A stretch of 36,166 nt of DNA from NCBI GenBank assembly GCA_016124575.1, contig WGNM01000046.1, forward strand, positions 1 through 36,166, written 5' to 3'. Each line of letters begins with the position of its first letter. The stretch's first letter is position 1. This document shows, in pieces, positions 16,428-23,746 of the stretch. This stretch comes from Cryomorphaceae bacterium. GTDB taxonomy: Bacteria; Bacteroidota; Bacteroidia; Flavobacteriales_D; Sanyastnellaceae. The position numbers were made by a program, and so were the translations under genes. The notes beneath the pieces are model-generated. The model was not told the DNA's origin, searched no databases, and saw only the letters and a program-made list of their open reading frames with translations.

Positions 16428-19400
16428 CGCAAAATGGTAATTGTACCACTTTTCACTACAATGTCATTTTTGCAAGGATGGTGAAAACTGGAAATGTAGG
16501 TGTACACTCCTTCTTCCAATGCCTCACCCTGGAGCTTTCCATCCCATTGAAAATGAACATCTTCAGTAAGGTAGACCTGCTGTCCCCATCGGTTGAAAAC
16601 CATGAATGAGAATGAAGTGAGATTCTCTGTTAAGTCGGAAGACAAAAATAAACGGTCGTTCGTACCATCGTCTTGGGGACTAAAAACATTTGGGAAATTG
16701 AATTCGATGTAGGGTTCTTCTCCAACTATTTCAGTTGAAAAGGTTAAAACGACATCATCACAATGAACGGAATTTAAAGTTGCGGTAATCTCATGGATCC
16801 CTGGCTCATAGTGCTTTTGAAAGTCTACAGATGTCTGAGTGGTACCTTCCGAATCTTCCCATATTATTGAATCAAAACCGACACCTTGAACCGTTAGATA
16901 AACTTCTGCACCTTGGCAAACGCTTTCCTCGAGAAGGCTGTACATTATCTCCGCATCAATCGGATTGTAAACTGCAATTGTTGCAGAAAGTTGCAACACT
17001 GTATCACAAAGTTCATTCGACACCTCCAACCATACTTCATGTTCGCCAGCTTGTTGAACTTCGTAATCAAACTGTCCACCGTTTGATGATTGTCCGTTTG
17101 AACCCAACCACAACAAACTATTTGCATTTGCTGACTCAGCGCTAAATGTAATGACCTGGGGTAAAACACATGGGTCAAATTCATCATATCCCAAGTCGGC
17201 CTCAGGTTCTGAAATGATTGTTGGTATTGAAACAGAAACATACGAAGTATCGGAACCATTGCATGTTGAAGCGTCAGAAACAATTAACGCAATGGTATAC
17301 TCACCCGTTTGATTGTAGGTATGTAAAGGATTATAATTGTCATTCTCAGATTCACCATCTCCGAAAAACCACGTGACATTTCCATTTTCAGGCGACTGCA
17401 ATTGGACATTTACGTAGCCACAACCAGGCTCAATTTCCGCGATTGTTGGCACAGACTGAATACTGCCGGAAAGTGTATCAGGAAATTGGAAAACAGTCAT
17501 GCTGCCTTGAAGATTTCCTGCTGGGGCAGGTATCAAATTAAAAGCATTCTCAGTTGGATTAATTGATACATTTTGCAGCCCACTCAGCGATTCTACACAA
17601 ACTCCAAAATACAATTTACCGCCAATCAACCTTTTGGTTTTCGAATTGTGGTTCCAACCTCCCCCGAAAGATGACGCAAATGTGAGGGTATTGGATACTC
17701 TATTTATCGAAAATAAGTAGGTAGGCCCTAAGGCTTGAAAAGCATCCAAAGTATGATTCCAAGAATTGAAGTCAGAACAATACGGCATACATCCTATTTT
17801 TTGCTGAATAAAGCAAACGAGATTTCCACAAGAATCAATTGCCAAATCGGAGAAATCGACATCATATTGGAGTTCATTGATCCTAACATTTGGCCCAGCG
17901 CTTCCAAACCACTGAACATTACTCAGTGTTTGATCGAATTCCGTAAGCCAAATCATGCTTGAAAGACCAATACTAAAATCCGCAGGAATACTTTCCAAAA
18001 ATCCATCTGTCCTACCGCCCACAATCACGCCTTGTTCAGATTCGGCAATTATCGTTGCCTCTTCACTACCAGCTCCTCCAAAATAGGTAAATGCCAACAG
18101 CTCACCTTGTGGGTCGAGCATAGCTATCCATGCCTCTTCCTCTCCTTCGAATGTTGTATCAAAAGCGTTCGATGTCGCCTCAAAACCTGGACAAAATGCC
18201 CAACCGCACAAGGCAATGTTTCCATTTTGAAGTACGGTCATGTCCCCAACATGCATTCCGCATTTAAAGGAAAAGGTTTCCTCACAAGCACATTCTGCTG
18301 GCGTATTGCCTAACGTCGTCGTCCAATTCAGTTGTTGAAGAGAGAAATCAAGTTCAGAAATTAACGTGTAGCTTCCTGAGTTGCCACCGTAGTTGTTCGG
18401 AAATGGCAGGTTTACTGGGTTTCCATGCACTGTTCTTGCAACAAGATATCCTGAATTGGTGCTACCCATAAGAATCAATTTCGAATCGTAAGGATAAAGC
18501 TCTTGACTGGGGTAAAAATAATAATGAGAGAATGATTTCTCTTCTATATTCGAGAATTGAAATGCAGAGCTATGAGTAACCTCCTCACCATCACTAGTTA
18601 ATGTAAAAAACACCGTAGATGAATTTCCAACAATTTGATTTTGGTAACCAAATTCGAGTTTTGGGAAATCATTTGAGGTAACTATCGATGCAAAGAGTAT
18701 TCCATTTGAGGTGTTCACGGCTTCAACTGCAAAGGCCCCTGAAGAAGCACCAACAAGTGCCAACCACTCCAATTGGCTGCCATCGCTGCTTAGACATTGA
18801 ATGGCCGTAAACAATCCAATCGCTCCTTCGGGGGTTGTCAGGCCCGGCCAATCGCTTTGAAAATCAAACGGCAAAACTCCCATCAAAATACTTTGACCGT
18901 TGTCTTTTACTACTGATGCTTCATTTTGTGTCACTAGTCCGTAAGTAGACCAAACAATTTCAGGGTCAATAACTAAATTCAAATCGTGATTGAAATCGCC
19001 AACCCCATACGAAAAGCGATTGCCTTGGATCAGATACTCAGCGTCGATCTGTTTCACTTTTGCATTTTCGATTTGGTACACCAGCGGCTTTGTTTCTGTA
19101 ACACCCAATGAATCGATCAATACAATTTCACCGTTAATCAATTGTGGGTCAACCCCCACATAGCTCCATGAAATATTCCTTTGGTCGCCAAGTGGCCTGA
19201 CAATAAAATCATACTTAATGCCTTGACTATTGGAATACACCAAAAGATCAATGTTTGGATAGAGGTCTTTGTAAATAACCCGAGAGCAGCTTGGCACATT
19301 ACTCCGCCATTTATCAGCATCGCTCCCTATTAGAAAATTGTATTTTGTTACAAGTGTATCGGCTGCTTCTGGAATTACATGGTTCACATTCTCAAAGCGC

Positions 19401-19651
19401 ACTGCCCAATTCCCGAGAACTTTCGGCGTTCTGATTTCTTCTGCAATTTCTCCGCTGTGGCTATGTGTATTTTCAAATAATGTAAATGCCAAATAGTCTT
19501 TTCCTAAGGTAACACTTGATGTCTGCGACATGCTCTTAAAAACCACATCATCGCTCCATTGTCCATGATTAACAACAAATTGGATACCCTGACTAAAAGA
19601 TGTCAGTTGAAGGAAGAGAAAAAATAAGAATGAATATTTTTTATTGAGCAT
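16424..19651 (-). CDS. Secreted T9SS type B (gliding-motility C-terminal domain) surface protein with PKD domain
   Basis: A 1075-aa protein from ATG 19651, chosen because MLNKKYSFLFFLFLQLTSFSQ is a signal peptide; an upstream in-frame start adds ten residues. The N-terminal ~220 residues (FVVNHGQWSDDVVFKSMS, YKDLYPNIDLLVYSNSQGIK) resemble the DUF7948 domain that precedes SBBP-type propellers in Bacteroidota. The middle has propeller-like repeats (WTTTLGNTPAECACEETFSF, LAFTYFGGAGSEEATIIA). A PKD domain (WFFGDGESENDNYNPLHTYN) lies near residue 750. The last ~95 residues are a gliding-motility/CHU_C type B domain (FPNVFSPQDDGTNDRL, FMVFNRWGQQVY, GVYTYISSF). It is therefore exported by T9SS. It is the only gene of the inserted segment and converges on the DUF1573 gene. 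Confidence 0.92.
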   Translation of the reverse strand: MLNKKYSFLFFLFLQLTSFSQGIQFVVNHGQWSDDVVFKSMSQTSSVTLGKDYLAFTLFENTHSHSGEIAEEIRTPKVLGNWAVRFENVNHVIPEAADTLVTKYNFLIGSDADKWRSNVPSCSRVIYKDLYPNIDLLVYSNSQGIKYDFIVRPLGDQRNISWSYVGVDPQLINGEIVLIDSLGVTETKPLVYQIENAKVKQIDAEYLIQGNRFSYGVGDFNHDLNLVIDPEIVWSTYGLVTQNEASVVKDNGQSILMGVLPFDFQSDWPGLTTPEGAIGLFTAIQCLSSDGSQLEWLALVGASSGAFAVEAVNTSNGILFASIVTSNDFPKLEFGYQNQIVGNSSTVFFTLTSDGEEVTHSSAFQFSNIEEKSFSHYYFYPSQELYPYDSKLILMGSTNSGYLVARTVHGNPVNLPFPNNYGGNSGSYTLISELDFSLQQLNWTTTLGNTPAECACEETFSFKCGMHVGDMTVLQNGNIALCGWAFCPGFEATSNAFDTTFEGEEEAWIAMLDPQGELLAFTYFGGAGSEEATIIAESEQGVIVGGRTDGFLESIPADFSIGLSSMIWLTEFDQTLSNVQWFGSAGPNVRINELQYDVDFSDLAIDSCGNLVCFIQQKIGCMPYCSDFNSWNHTLDAFQALGPTYLFSINRVSNTLTFASSFGGGWNHNSKTKRLIGGKLYFGVCVESLSGLQNVSINPTENAFNLIPAPAGNLQGSMTVFQFPDTLSGSIQSVPTIAEIEPGCGYVNVQLQSPENGNVTWFFGDGESENDNYNPLHTYNQTGEYTIALIVSDASTCNGSDTSYVSVSIPTIISEPEADLGYDEFDPCVLPQVITFSAESANANSLLWLGSNGQSSNGGQFDYEVQQAGEHEVWLEVSNELCDTVLQLSATIAVYNPIDAEIMYSLLEESVCQGAEVYLTVQGVGFDSIIWEDSEGTTQTSVDFQKHYEPGIHEITATLNSVHCDDVVLTFSTEIVGEEPYIEFNFPNVFSPQDDGTNDRLFLSSDLTENLTSFSFMVFNRWGQQVYLTEDVHFQWDGKLQGEALEEGVYTYISSFHHPCKNDIVVKSGTITILR

Positions 19652-19656
19652 TGACT

Positions 19657-19664
19657 CAAAAGTA
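19657..19664 (-). promoter_or_regulatory. -7 box of the inserted gene
   Basis: On the minus strand TACTTTTG is followed by AGTCA and the ATG at 19651, giving a very short or absent leader. It lies inside the inserted segment, so the gene travels with its promoter. No TTG at the usual -33 distance. Confidence 0.4.
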
Positions 19665-19708
19665 AAGATTATACAAAACAAATGGATTCACTATCCTAGA
19701 ATACTCAA

Positions 19709-19746
19709 AAAAAACCCATCGAACTAGAGATACGGGTGAAGGTTGT
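19709..19746. repeat. 38-bp direct repeat, right copy (remnant of the DUF1573 gene end)
   Basis: Identical to 16383-16420. In the same frame it still encodes KKPIELEIRVKVV, then A and a TAA stop at 19751-19753, so this is the original end of the DUF1573 gene. It includes the -33 TTG of the bioF promoter. Confidence 0.97.
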
Positions 19747-19773
19747 GGCGTAAACGGTTTACCACTAACTTTG
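19743..19773 (+). promoter_or_regulatory. Candidate near-leaderless bioF promoter
   Basis: TTG at 19743-19745, a 20-bp spacer and a perfect TAACTTTG at 19766-19773, then GGC and the ATG at 19777. The spacing is ideal, but the predicted start of transcription falls at the start codon, implying a leaderless mRNA. The -33 element is inside the 38-bp repeat. Confidence 0.5.
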
Positions 19774-19776
19774 GGC

Positions 19777-20862
19777 ATGGCAAATCTGTTTTGGCAGTAC
19801 TTGTCGGACAAGCTTGAAGTGCGCGCTGCGAGTGGATTAAAACGACAGTTGCAAGCCCCGCTGCGCATTGATTTTTCGAGCAACGACTATCTTGGGTTGG
19901 CATCGCGACCGCTTGAGACTAACTTGGTTCAATCGGGCGCTGGTGCATCGCGGTTGATAAGTGGAAACCACGCACAGCTTGTGGCTTTAGAGCAATACTT
20001 ATCTGTGTTTTACCGCTGTCGCCAAACGGTTGTTTTCGAATCTGGCTATTCAGCAAATCACACTTTGTTTTCGGCTCTTGCTCAGCAAGGAGTTGGTCTT
20101 CTGTACGATGAACTGGTGCATGCCAGTATTCGCGATGGATTGGTTGGTGCACGCGCGAAAACGTGGGCTTTCAAGCACAACGACATCACACATTTAGAAA
20201 AACTGTTGTTGAAAATACAGGGTCCGGTAGCGGTTGTTACTGAAGGATTGTTTTCAATGGATGGTGATTTCGGACATGTTGGCGACATCGCCACCTTGAA
20301 AAATAGGTACGACTTTGCATTGATAGTTGATGAGGCGCACACAACAGGTTGGCGCGGACCGAACAATCTAGGTCAAAGTGATTTCGCGGGTGCGATTGAC
20401 GATATCGACATCCGCATTCATACATTCGGAAAAGCACTTGGCGGCGCAGGTGCTTGTCTGGCTGCGCAGGGTGAACTTCGCGAATTCCTTGTCAATTACG
20501 GACGTCCATTGATATACTCCACTGCCATATCGCCAGCACACTGTGAGCACATCCGTGCCGCGCACGAACGCATTCTAATGGCCGCTGAAGAGCGAAAAAA
20601 ACTGAAAGATGTCATACTGCTGTTTAACGCTGCCATACAAAACAAACCCGGTTTCTACGGGGATTTGCAATCGCCCATTCGTTTTTTCAGCAACGGCGAC
20701 CTAGAATCATTGAAAAAATTGGCGGAAAACTTGAAAAGCCAAGATATTGATGCCCGGCTCATTCTTTCGCCAACTGTGCCTATCGGACAAGAACGGATTC
20801 GTATTTGTCTGCACCAGTTCAACACAAAACAAGAGATAGATCTACTTGTAAGCGACACGTAA
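19777..20862 (+). CDS. bioF: 8-amino-7-oxononanoate synthase (BioF-like)
   Basis: A 361-aa PLP-dependent alpha-oxoamine synthase; it joins pimeloyl-thioester to L-alanine in biotin synthesis. Motifs: FSSNDYLGLASRP near the N-terminus, GAGASRLISGNHAQLVALE, LVHASIRDG, VDEAHTTG (Asp 185, His 188) and the PLP lysine 219 in HTFGKALGGAGA. ATG 19777 is preferred to the TTG at 19771, which lies in the -7 box. At 361 residues it is slightly shorter than the E. coli enzyme, as is usual in Bacteroidota. bioD follows 32 bp downstream. Related KBL or serine palmitoyltransferase activities are less likely because of that neighbour. Confidence 0.93.
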   Translation: MANLFWQYLSDKLEVRAASGLKRQLQAPLRIDFSSNDYLGLASRPLETNLVQSGAGASRLISGNHAQLVALEQYLSVFYRCRQTVVFESGYSANHTLFSALAQQGVGLLYDELVHASIRDGLVGARAKTWAFKHNDITHLEKLLLKIQGPVAVVTEGLFSMDGDFGHVGDIATLKNRYDFALIVDEAHTTGWRGPNNLGQSDFAGAIDDIDIRIHTFGKALGGAGACLAAQGELREFLVNYGRPLIYSTAISPAHCEHIRAAHERILMAAEERKKLKDVILLFNAAIQNKPGFYGDLQSPIRFFSNGDLESLKKLAENLKSQDIDARLILSPTVPIGQERIRICLHQFNTKQEIDLLVSDT

Positions 20863-20894
20863 AAGACTTACATTTCGTTAACTAACTAGCGAAT

Positions 20895-21569
20895 ATGGAA
20901 TACTTTGTAACAGGTATAGACACGAACATTGGGAAGACCATTGCCTCAGCGGTTTTGTGCGAAGCTTTGGGGGCCGACTATTGGAAGCCTGTACAAGCGG
21001 GTGATCTTGATAACAGCGACTCCTTAAAAGTACGTGGATTGATTTCACAAGACTTGGAAGTCTACCCAGAGGCATATCGACTTAGCCACGCTATGTCTCC
21101 CCATGCTGCAGCGGCACTTGACGGTATAGAAATACAAGTCTGCAACCTCGTGCTTCCCAAGCACAACAAGCCCTTGATCATTGAAGGCGCGGGAGGGTTG
21201 ATGGTACCGTTGAATGCCCACCAAACCATTCTTGATTTGTTGCAAGTTTGGAGCATACCCGTCATTTTGGTGAGCAGCAATTACCTTGGATCGATAAACC
21301 ACACCTTGTTGACGATTGAAGTTTTGAAACAGCGCGGCATCCCCTTGGCTGGCGTGATCTTCAATGGCGATGAGTATATTTCATCTGAATTTATCATTGA
21401 GCATTATGGTGGGGTGAATATTTTGGGACACGTCCCGACATTTGAATCGCTCGATCGCCAGAGTGTGAAGGCATTTGCTGAGTCGTGGCGCGATGAGTTG
21501 ATGGCACGACTGGAGCGCACCCACCCCCTTCGCCCAGAGATTGAGAATCGCGTTCGCTTGATTCTTTAA
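20895..21569 (+). CDS. bioD: Dethiobiotin synthase
   Basis: A 224-aa P-loop ATPase that carboxylates and cyclises 7,8-diaminononanoate. The Walker A loop is GIDTNIGKT at residues 7-15 (Lys 14). The substrate-binding YWKPVQAGD, SPHAAAALDG and the GAGGLMVPL motif (IIEGAGGLMVPLNA) are present, followed by VILVSSNYLGSINHTLLTIE and GVIFNGD. It is co-directional with bioF and ends at a strong terminator. bioA, bioB and bioC are not in the window. Confidence 0.96.
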   Translation: MEYFVTGIDTNIGKTIASAVLCEALGADYWKPVQAGDLDNSDSLKVRGLISQDLEVYPEAYRLSHAMSPHAAAALDGIEIQVCNLVLPKHNKPLIIEGAGGLMVPLNAHQTILDLLQVWSIPVILVSSNYLGSINHTLLTIEVLKQRGIPLAGVIFNGDEYISSEFIIEHYGGVNILGHVPTFESLDRQSVKAFAESWRDELMARLERTHPLRPEIENRVRLIL

Positions 21570-21584
21570 AAATAACGAACAAAA

Positions 21585-21610
21585 AAAAAGCCTCCCGAGG
21601 GAGGCTTTTT
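21585..21610. terminator. Strong bidirectional intrinsic terminator after bioD
   Basis: GCCTCCC (21590-21596), GA, then GGGAGGC (21599-21605), with an A run on the left and TTTTT at 21606-21610. It lies between convergent stops at 21569 and 21630 and serves both. Confidence 0.93.
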
Positions 21611-21629
21611 CATGCAATATTGTTTTCTG

Positions 21630-23615
21630 TTACTGCTTCACGAAACGTTGAACAGCAGTTCCTTTTGCGGTAGCAACTTGAATGGTGTAAACACCTACTT
21701 CAAGAGCAGCAATGTTAAGAACAGCGTTCATGTTGCGAGGGTTAGAAGTCATAACCAGTTCGCCCAAAACATTGTAAACAGCTACTGAATTGATCATTTC
21801 GCTTGCACGAACGTTCACAACATCAATTGCTGGGTTCGGGAACAGAGCTACTTCTACAGCTTCAATTTCAGAAACGCTAACAAAAGTCTCAGTAACTGTT
21901 ATGCAGAAGTCACCGGTTGCAGCGCTCGCACCAAAAGAAGTGTAATCGTACCCATCGACAAGGATGAAGTATTCAACACCAATTTCAGTTTCGAAAGTGA
22001 TTTCACTGTAATAGTCACCACCTGTAAAGTCGATGTCTTCATTACATGCTACAGGAACCAAGTTACCACAGCTTCCAGTATAGATTGCCATTTGGGTATC
22101 ACCTTCAAAGAATTCAGCGGTTCCACCACAATTGCCTGTTGCAACTGTGTACCATTCACCATCACCAGTCATTGAAAACCATACGGTATTGTTCAACAAA
22201 GCACCGGTGTTGTTGTTGTCTTCAAAACAGCTGTAACCAGCTGAAAAACCTGCTTCAGCAGTAGACCCAGTGTTTGTGTAAGTCTCGCTTGTCTGTGGCA
22301 CATTCAAACCACCACCCGTGAGAGAGTTAAGATCAAAAGCACCAGCACATTCGTCGTTTTCAGGTGCTTCAGTAGCACAAGGGTTTTCAGGAAGGTTGAG
22401 GGCACAAGCCAAGCGAGGAGCAGCATAAAACTGGATTGAATCGCAGAAAGTGCGACCTTTCTCAGCCGTCATATCTGGGTTTGTCAATAATCCATTCGCG
22501 TTGTTTGGGTTGGTAGCAGAGTTCCACCATTCCCACGGAGCGCTGTCTGCTTCAGACCCAGCAGGACGAACCATAGGGAATAGACCATCGTAGCCATCGT
22601 TGTGCATGTTTGCAGCCATGGTGAACGGATCTGTTAAGCCAGCATTGGCAAATGGAGCGTTGTTACCCAACATAGCGCAGGTTTCTTGAACGCTGTACGA
22701 ACCATTAACATCTACAACAGGCAGGTTAAAGCCTGGGACAATCAACGTACCTTCAACGTAAGGAGCAAAAGGGTCGGTAGGAGACTGGAAAGAGATGAAC
22801 GGGCCATCACCCGCATCCAACCAAGAGATATCACCCAAAGCACCTCCCATGTTCACACATGCTTGGAAATCTGAAGAATATCCCGGGTGGTTGATGTAGC
22901 AAAGGGTGTCGTTATCCAAAGGATTAATTCCATAGGTCGTTCCATAGATATCGCCATTCACTTGCTCAATAACCATTGGCAACAAGTTTTCGCCGATAAA
23001 CTTAGGGAGCAAGATATCAGAATAAGCATCCAAAGTAGATGCTGCCAAAGAGATGTAACCACCTGTTCCTTGTCCCCAAACAACAAATTTGTTTGGATCA
23101 ATTCCATAAGGGTTGCCTTCTGCATCTTCAGTCATCCGGAAGAAACGAGCAGCAGTGCGCGCATCTTGAACACCGCGGTAAGCAGCGTTGATGAGCGTGT
23201 TAACGCGTTCTTCTTGCGTAGGTGCAGTTGGGTTCCAACCCAAACGGTAGTCACAGCTTGCCACTACATACCCCATACGCGCCAAACGAGAGCACATTTC
23301 AACAGTAGTTGAATCGGTGCGCAAACCGGTTGGACTGCCGTTTTGAGGATGAGGCAGAAAGTTACCTGTGTGGAAGTAAAGAACGAGCGGACGAGCTGTT
23401 TCGGTGTCGCCGGTTGGTTCATAAACATCCATCATCAATGCCTGAGGTATTGCCTCTCCCGTTACAGGGTAAAACAATACTGTTGCATTCATTCCGTACT
23501 GAACGTCTGTAGTAACAGTAACGTCAGTAAATACTTCCTCCAAATAGCGTTGTGCCTGAGTATCGACACTAACCACCATCAGAGCAATTGCTAAAAGTGT
23601 AAAGATTTTTTTCAT
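21630..23615 (-). CDS. Secreted alpha/beta-hydrolase-fold protein with PPC-like and T9SS type A domains
   Basis: A 661-aa protein. The signal peptide is MKKIFTLLAIALMVVSVDTQAQ. Residues ~50-420 have an alpha/beta hydrolase core (LMMDVYEPTGDTETARPLVL, YFHTGNFL, GYVVASCDYRLGWNP, RGVQDARTAARFF). The nucleophile elbow reads VVWGQGTGGYI (GQGTG at 181-185), so Gly replaces the Ser of GxSxG and classical esterase activity is doubtful. Residues ~425-580 are a PPC-like/CUB-like domain (NNTVWFSMTGDGEWYTVATG, YTGSCGNLVPVACNED, VEYFILVDGYD). The C-terminal ~75 residues are a T9SS type A sorting domain (VALFPNPAIDVVNV, AVYNVLGELV, GVYTIQVAT, RFVKQ). It is exported to the surface or medium. It lies 131 bp downstream of a TonB-dependent receptor gene on the same strand. 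Confidence 0.9.
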   Translation of the reverse strand: MKKIFTLLAIALMVVSVDTQAQRYLEEVFTDVTVTTDVQYGMNATVLFYPVTGEAIPQALMMDVYEPTGDTETARPLVLYFHTGNFLPHPQNGSPTGLRTDSTTVEMCSRLARMGYVVASCDYRLGWNPTAPTQEERVNTLINAAYRGVQDARTAARFFRMTEDAEGNPYGIDPNKFVVWGQGTGGYISLAASTLDAYSDILLPKFIGENLLPMVIEQVNGDIYGTTYGINPLDNDTLCYINHPGYSSDFQACVNMGGALGDISWLDAGDGPFISFQSPTDPFAPYVEGTLIVPGFNLPVVDVNGSYSVQETCAMLGNNAPFANAGLTDPFTMAANMHNDGYDGLFPMVRPAGSEADSAPWEWWNSATNPNNANGLLTNPDMTAEKGRTFCDSIQFYAAPRLACALNLPENPCATEAPENDECAGAFDLNSLTGGGLNVPQTSETYTNTGSTAEAGFSAGYSCFEDNNNTGALLNNTVWFSMTGDGEWYTVATGNCGGTAEFFEGDTQMAIYTGSCGNLVPVACNEDIDFTGGDYYSEITFETEIGVEYFILVDGYDYTSFGASAATGDFCITVTETFVSVSEIEAVEVALFPNPAIDVVNVRASEMINSVAVYNVLGELVMTSNPRNMNAVLNIAALEVGVYTIQVATAKGTAVQRFVKQ

Positions 23616-23692
23616 AGTTCAACTGATTTGGGGTGAAAGTTACTTAAAACGAAAGTAACCGTGGTATAACAAACATAAATCAAGTTAACAAT

Positions 23693-23710
23693 GCATGTTG
23701 AATAACATGC
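23693..23710. repeat. 18-bp interrupted palindrome between two minus-strand genes
   Basis: GCATGTT, four bases, AACATGC: perfect 7-bp arms. There is no T run on either side, so a terminator is unlikely; an operator or mRNA-end hairpin is possible. It lies ~78 bp upstream of the hydrolase gene start and 37 bp past the receptor stop. Confidence 0.5.
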
Positions 23711-23746
23711 GTTTGTATAACCGACACATAGATACAATTTCGAACC

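Larger units (their letters stand above)
16421..19708. mobile_element. Inserted 3.3-kb segment carrying one T9SS-B protein gene
   Basis: The segment lies between two exact 38-bp copies of the DUF1573 gene 3' end and splits an otherwise compact DUF1573-bioF-bioD series. It contains a single gene in the opposite direction with its own promoter. Hand-counted samples give 25/60 and 20/60 G+C inside versus 32/60 in bioF, suggesting a different origin. No integrase, transposase or terminal inverted repeat is visible, so the mechanism is unknown; duplication of a gene 3' end resembles att-site integration or recombination by short homology. Confidence 0.7.

Noticed and set aside
16421-19708. Insertion sequence or transposon
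   Set aside because: No transposase and no terminal inverted repeats, and a 38-bp flanking repeat is too long for usual target duplications.
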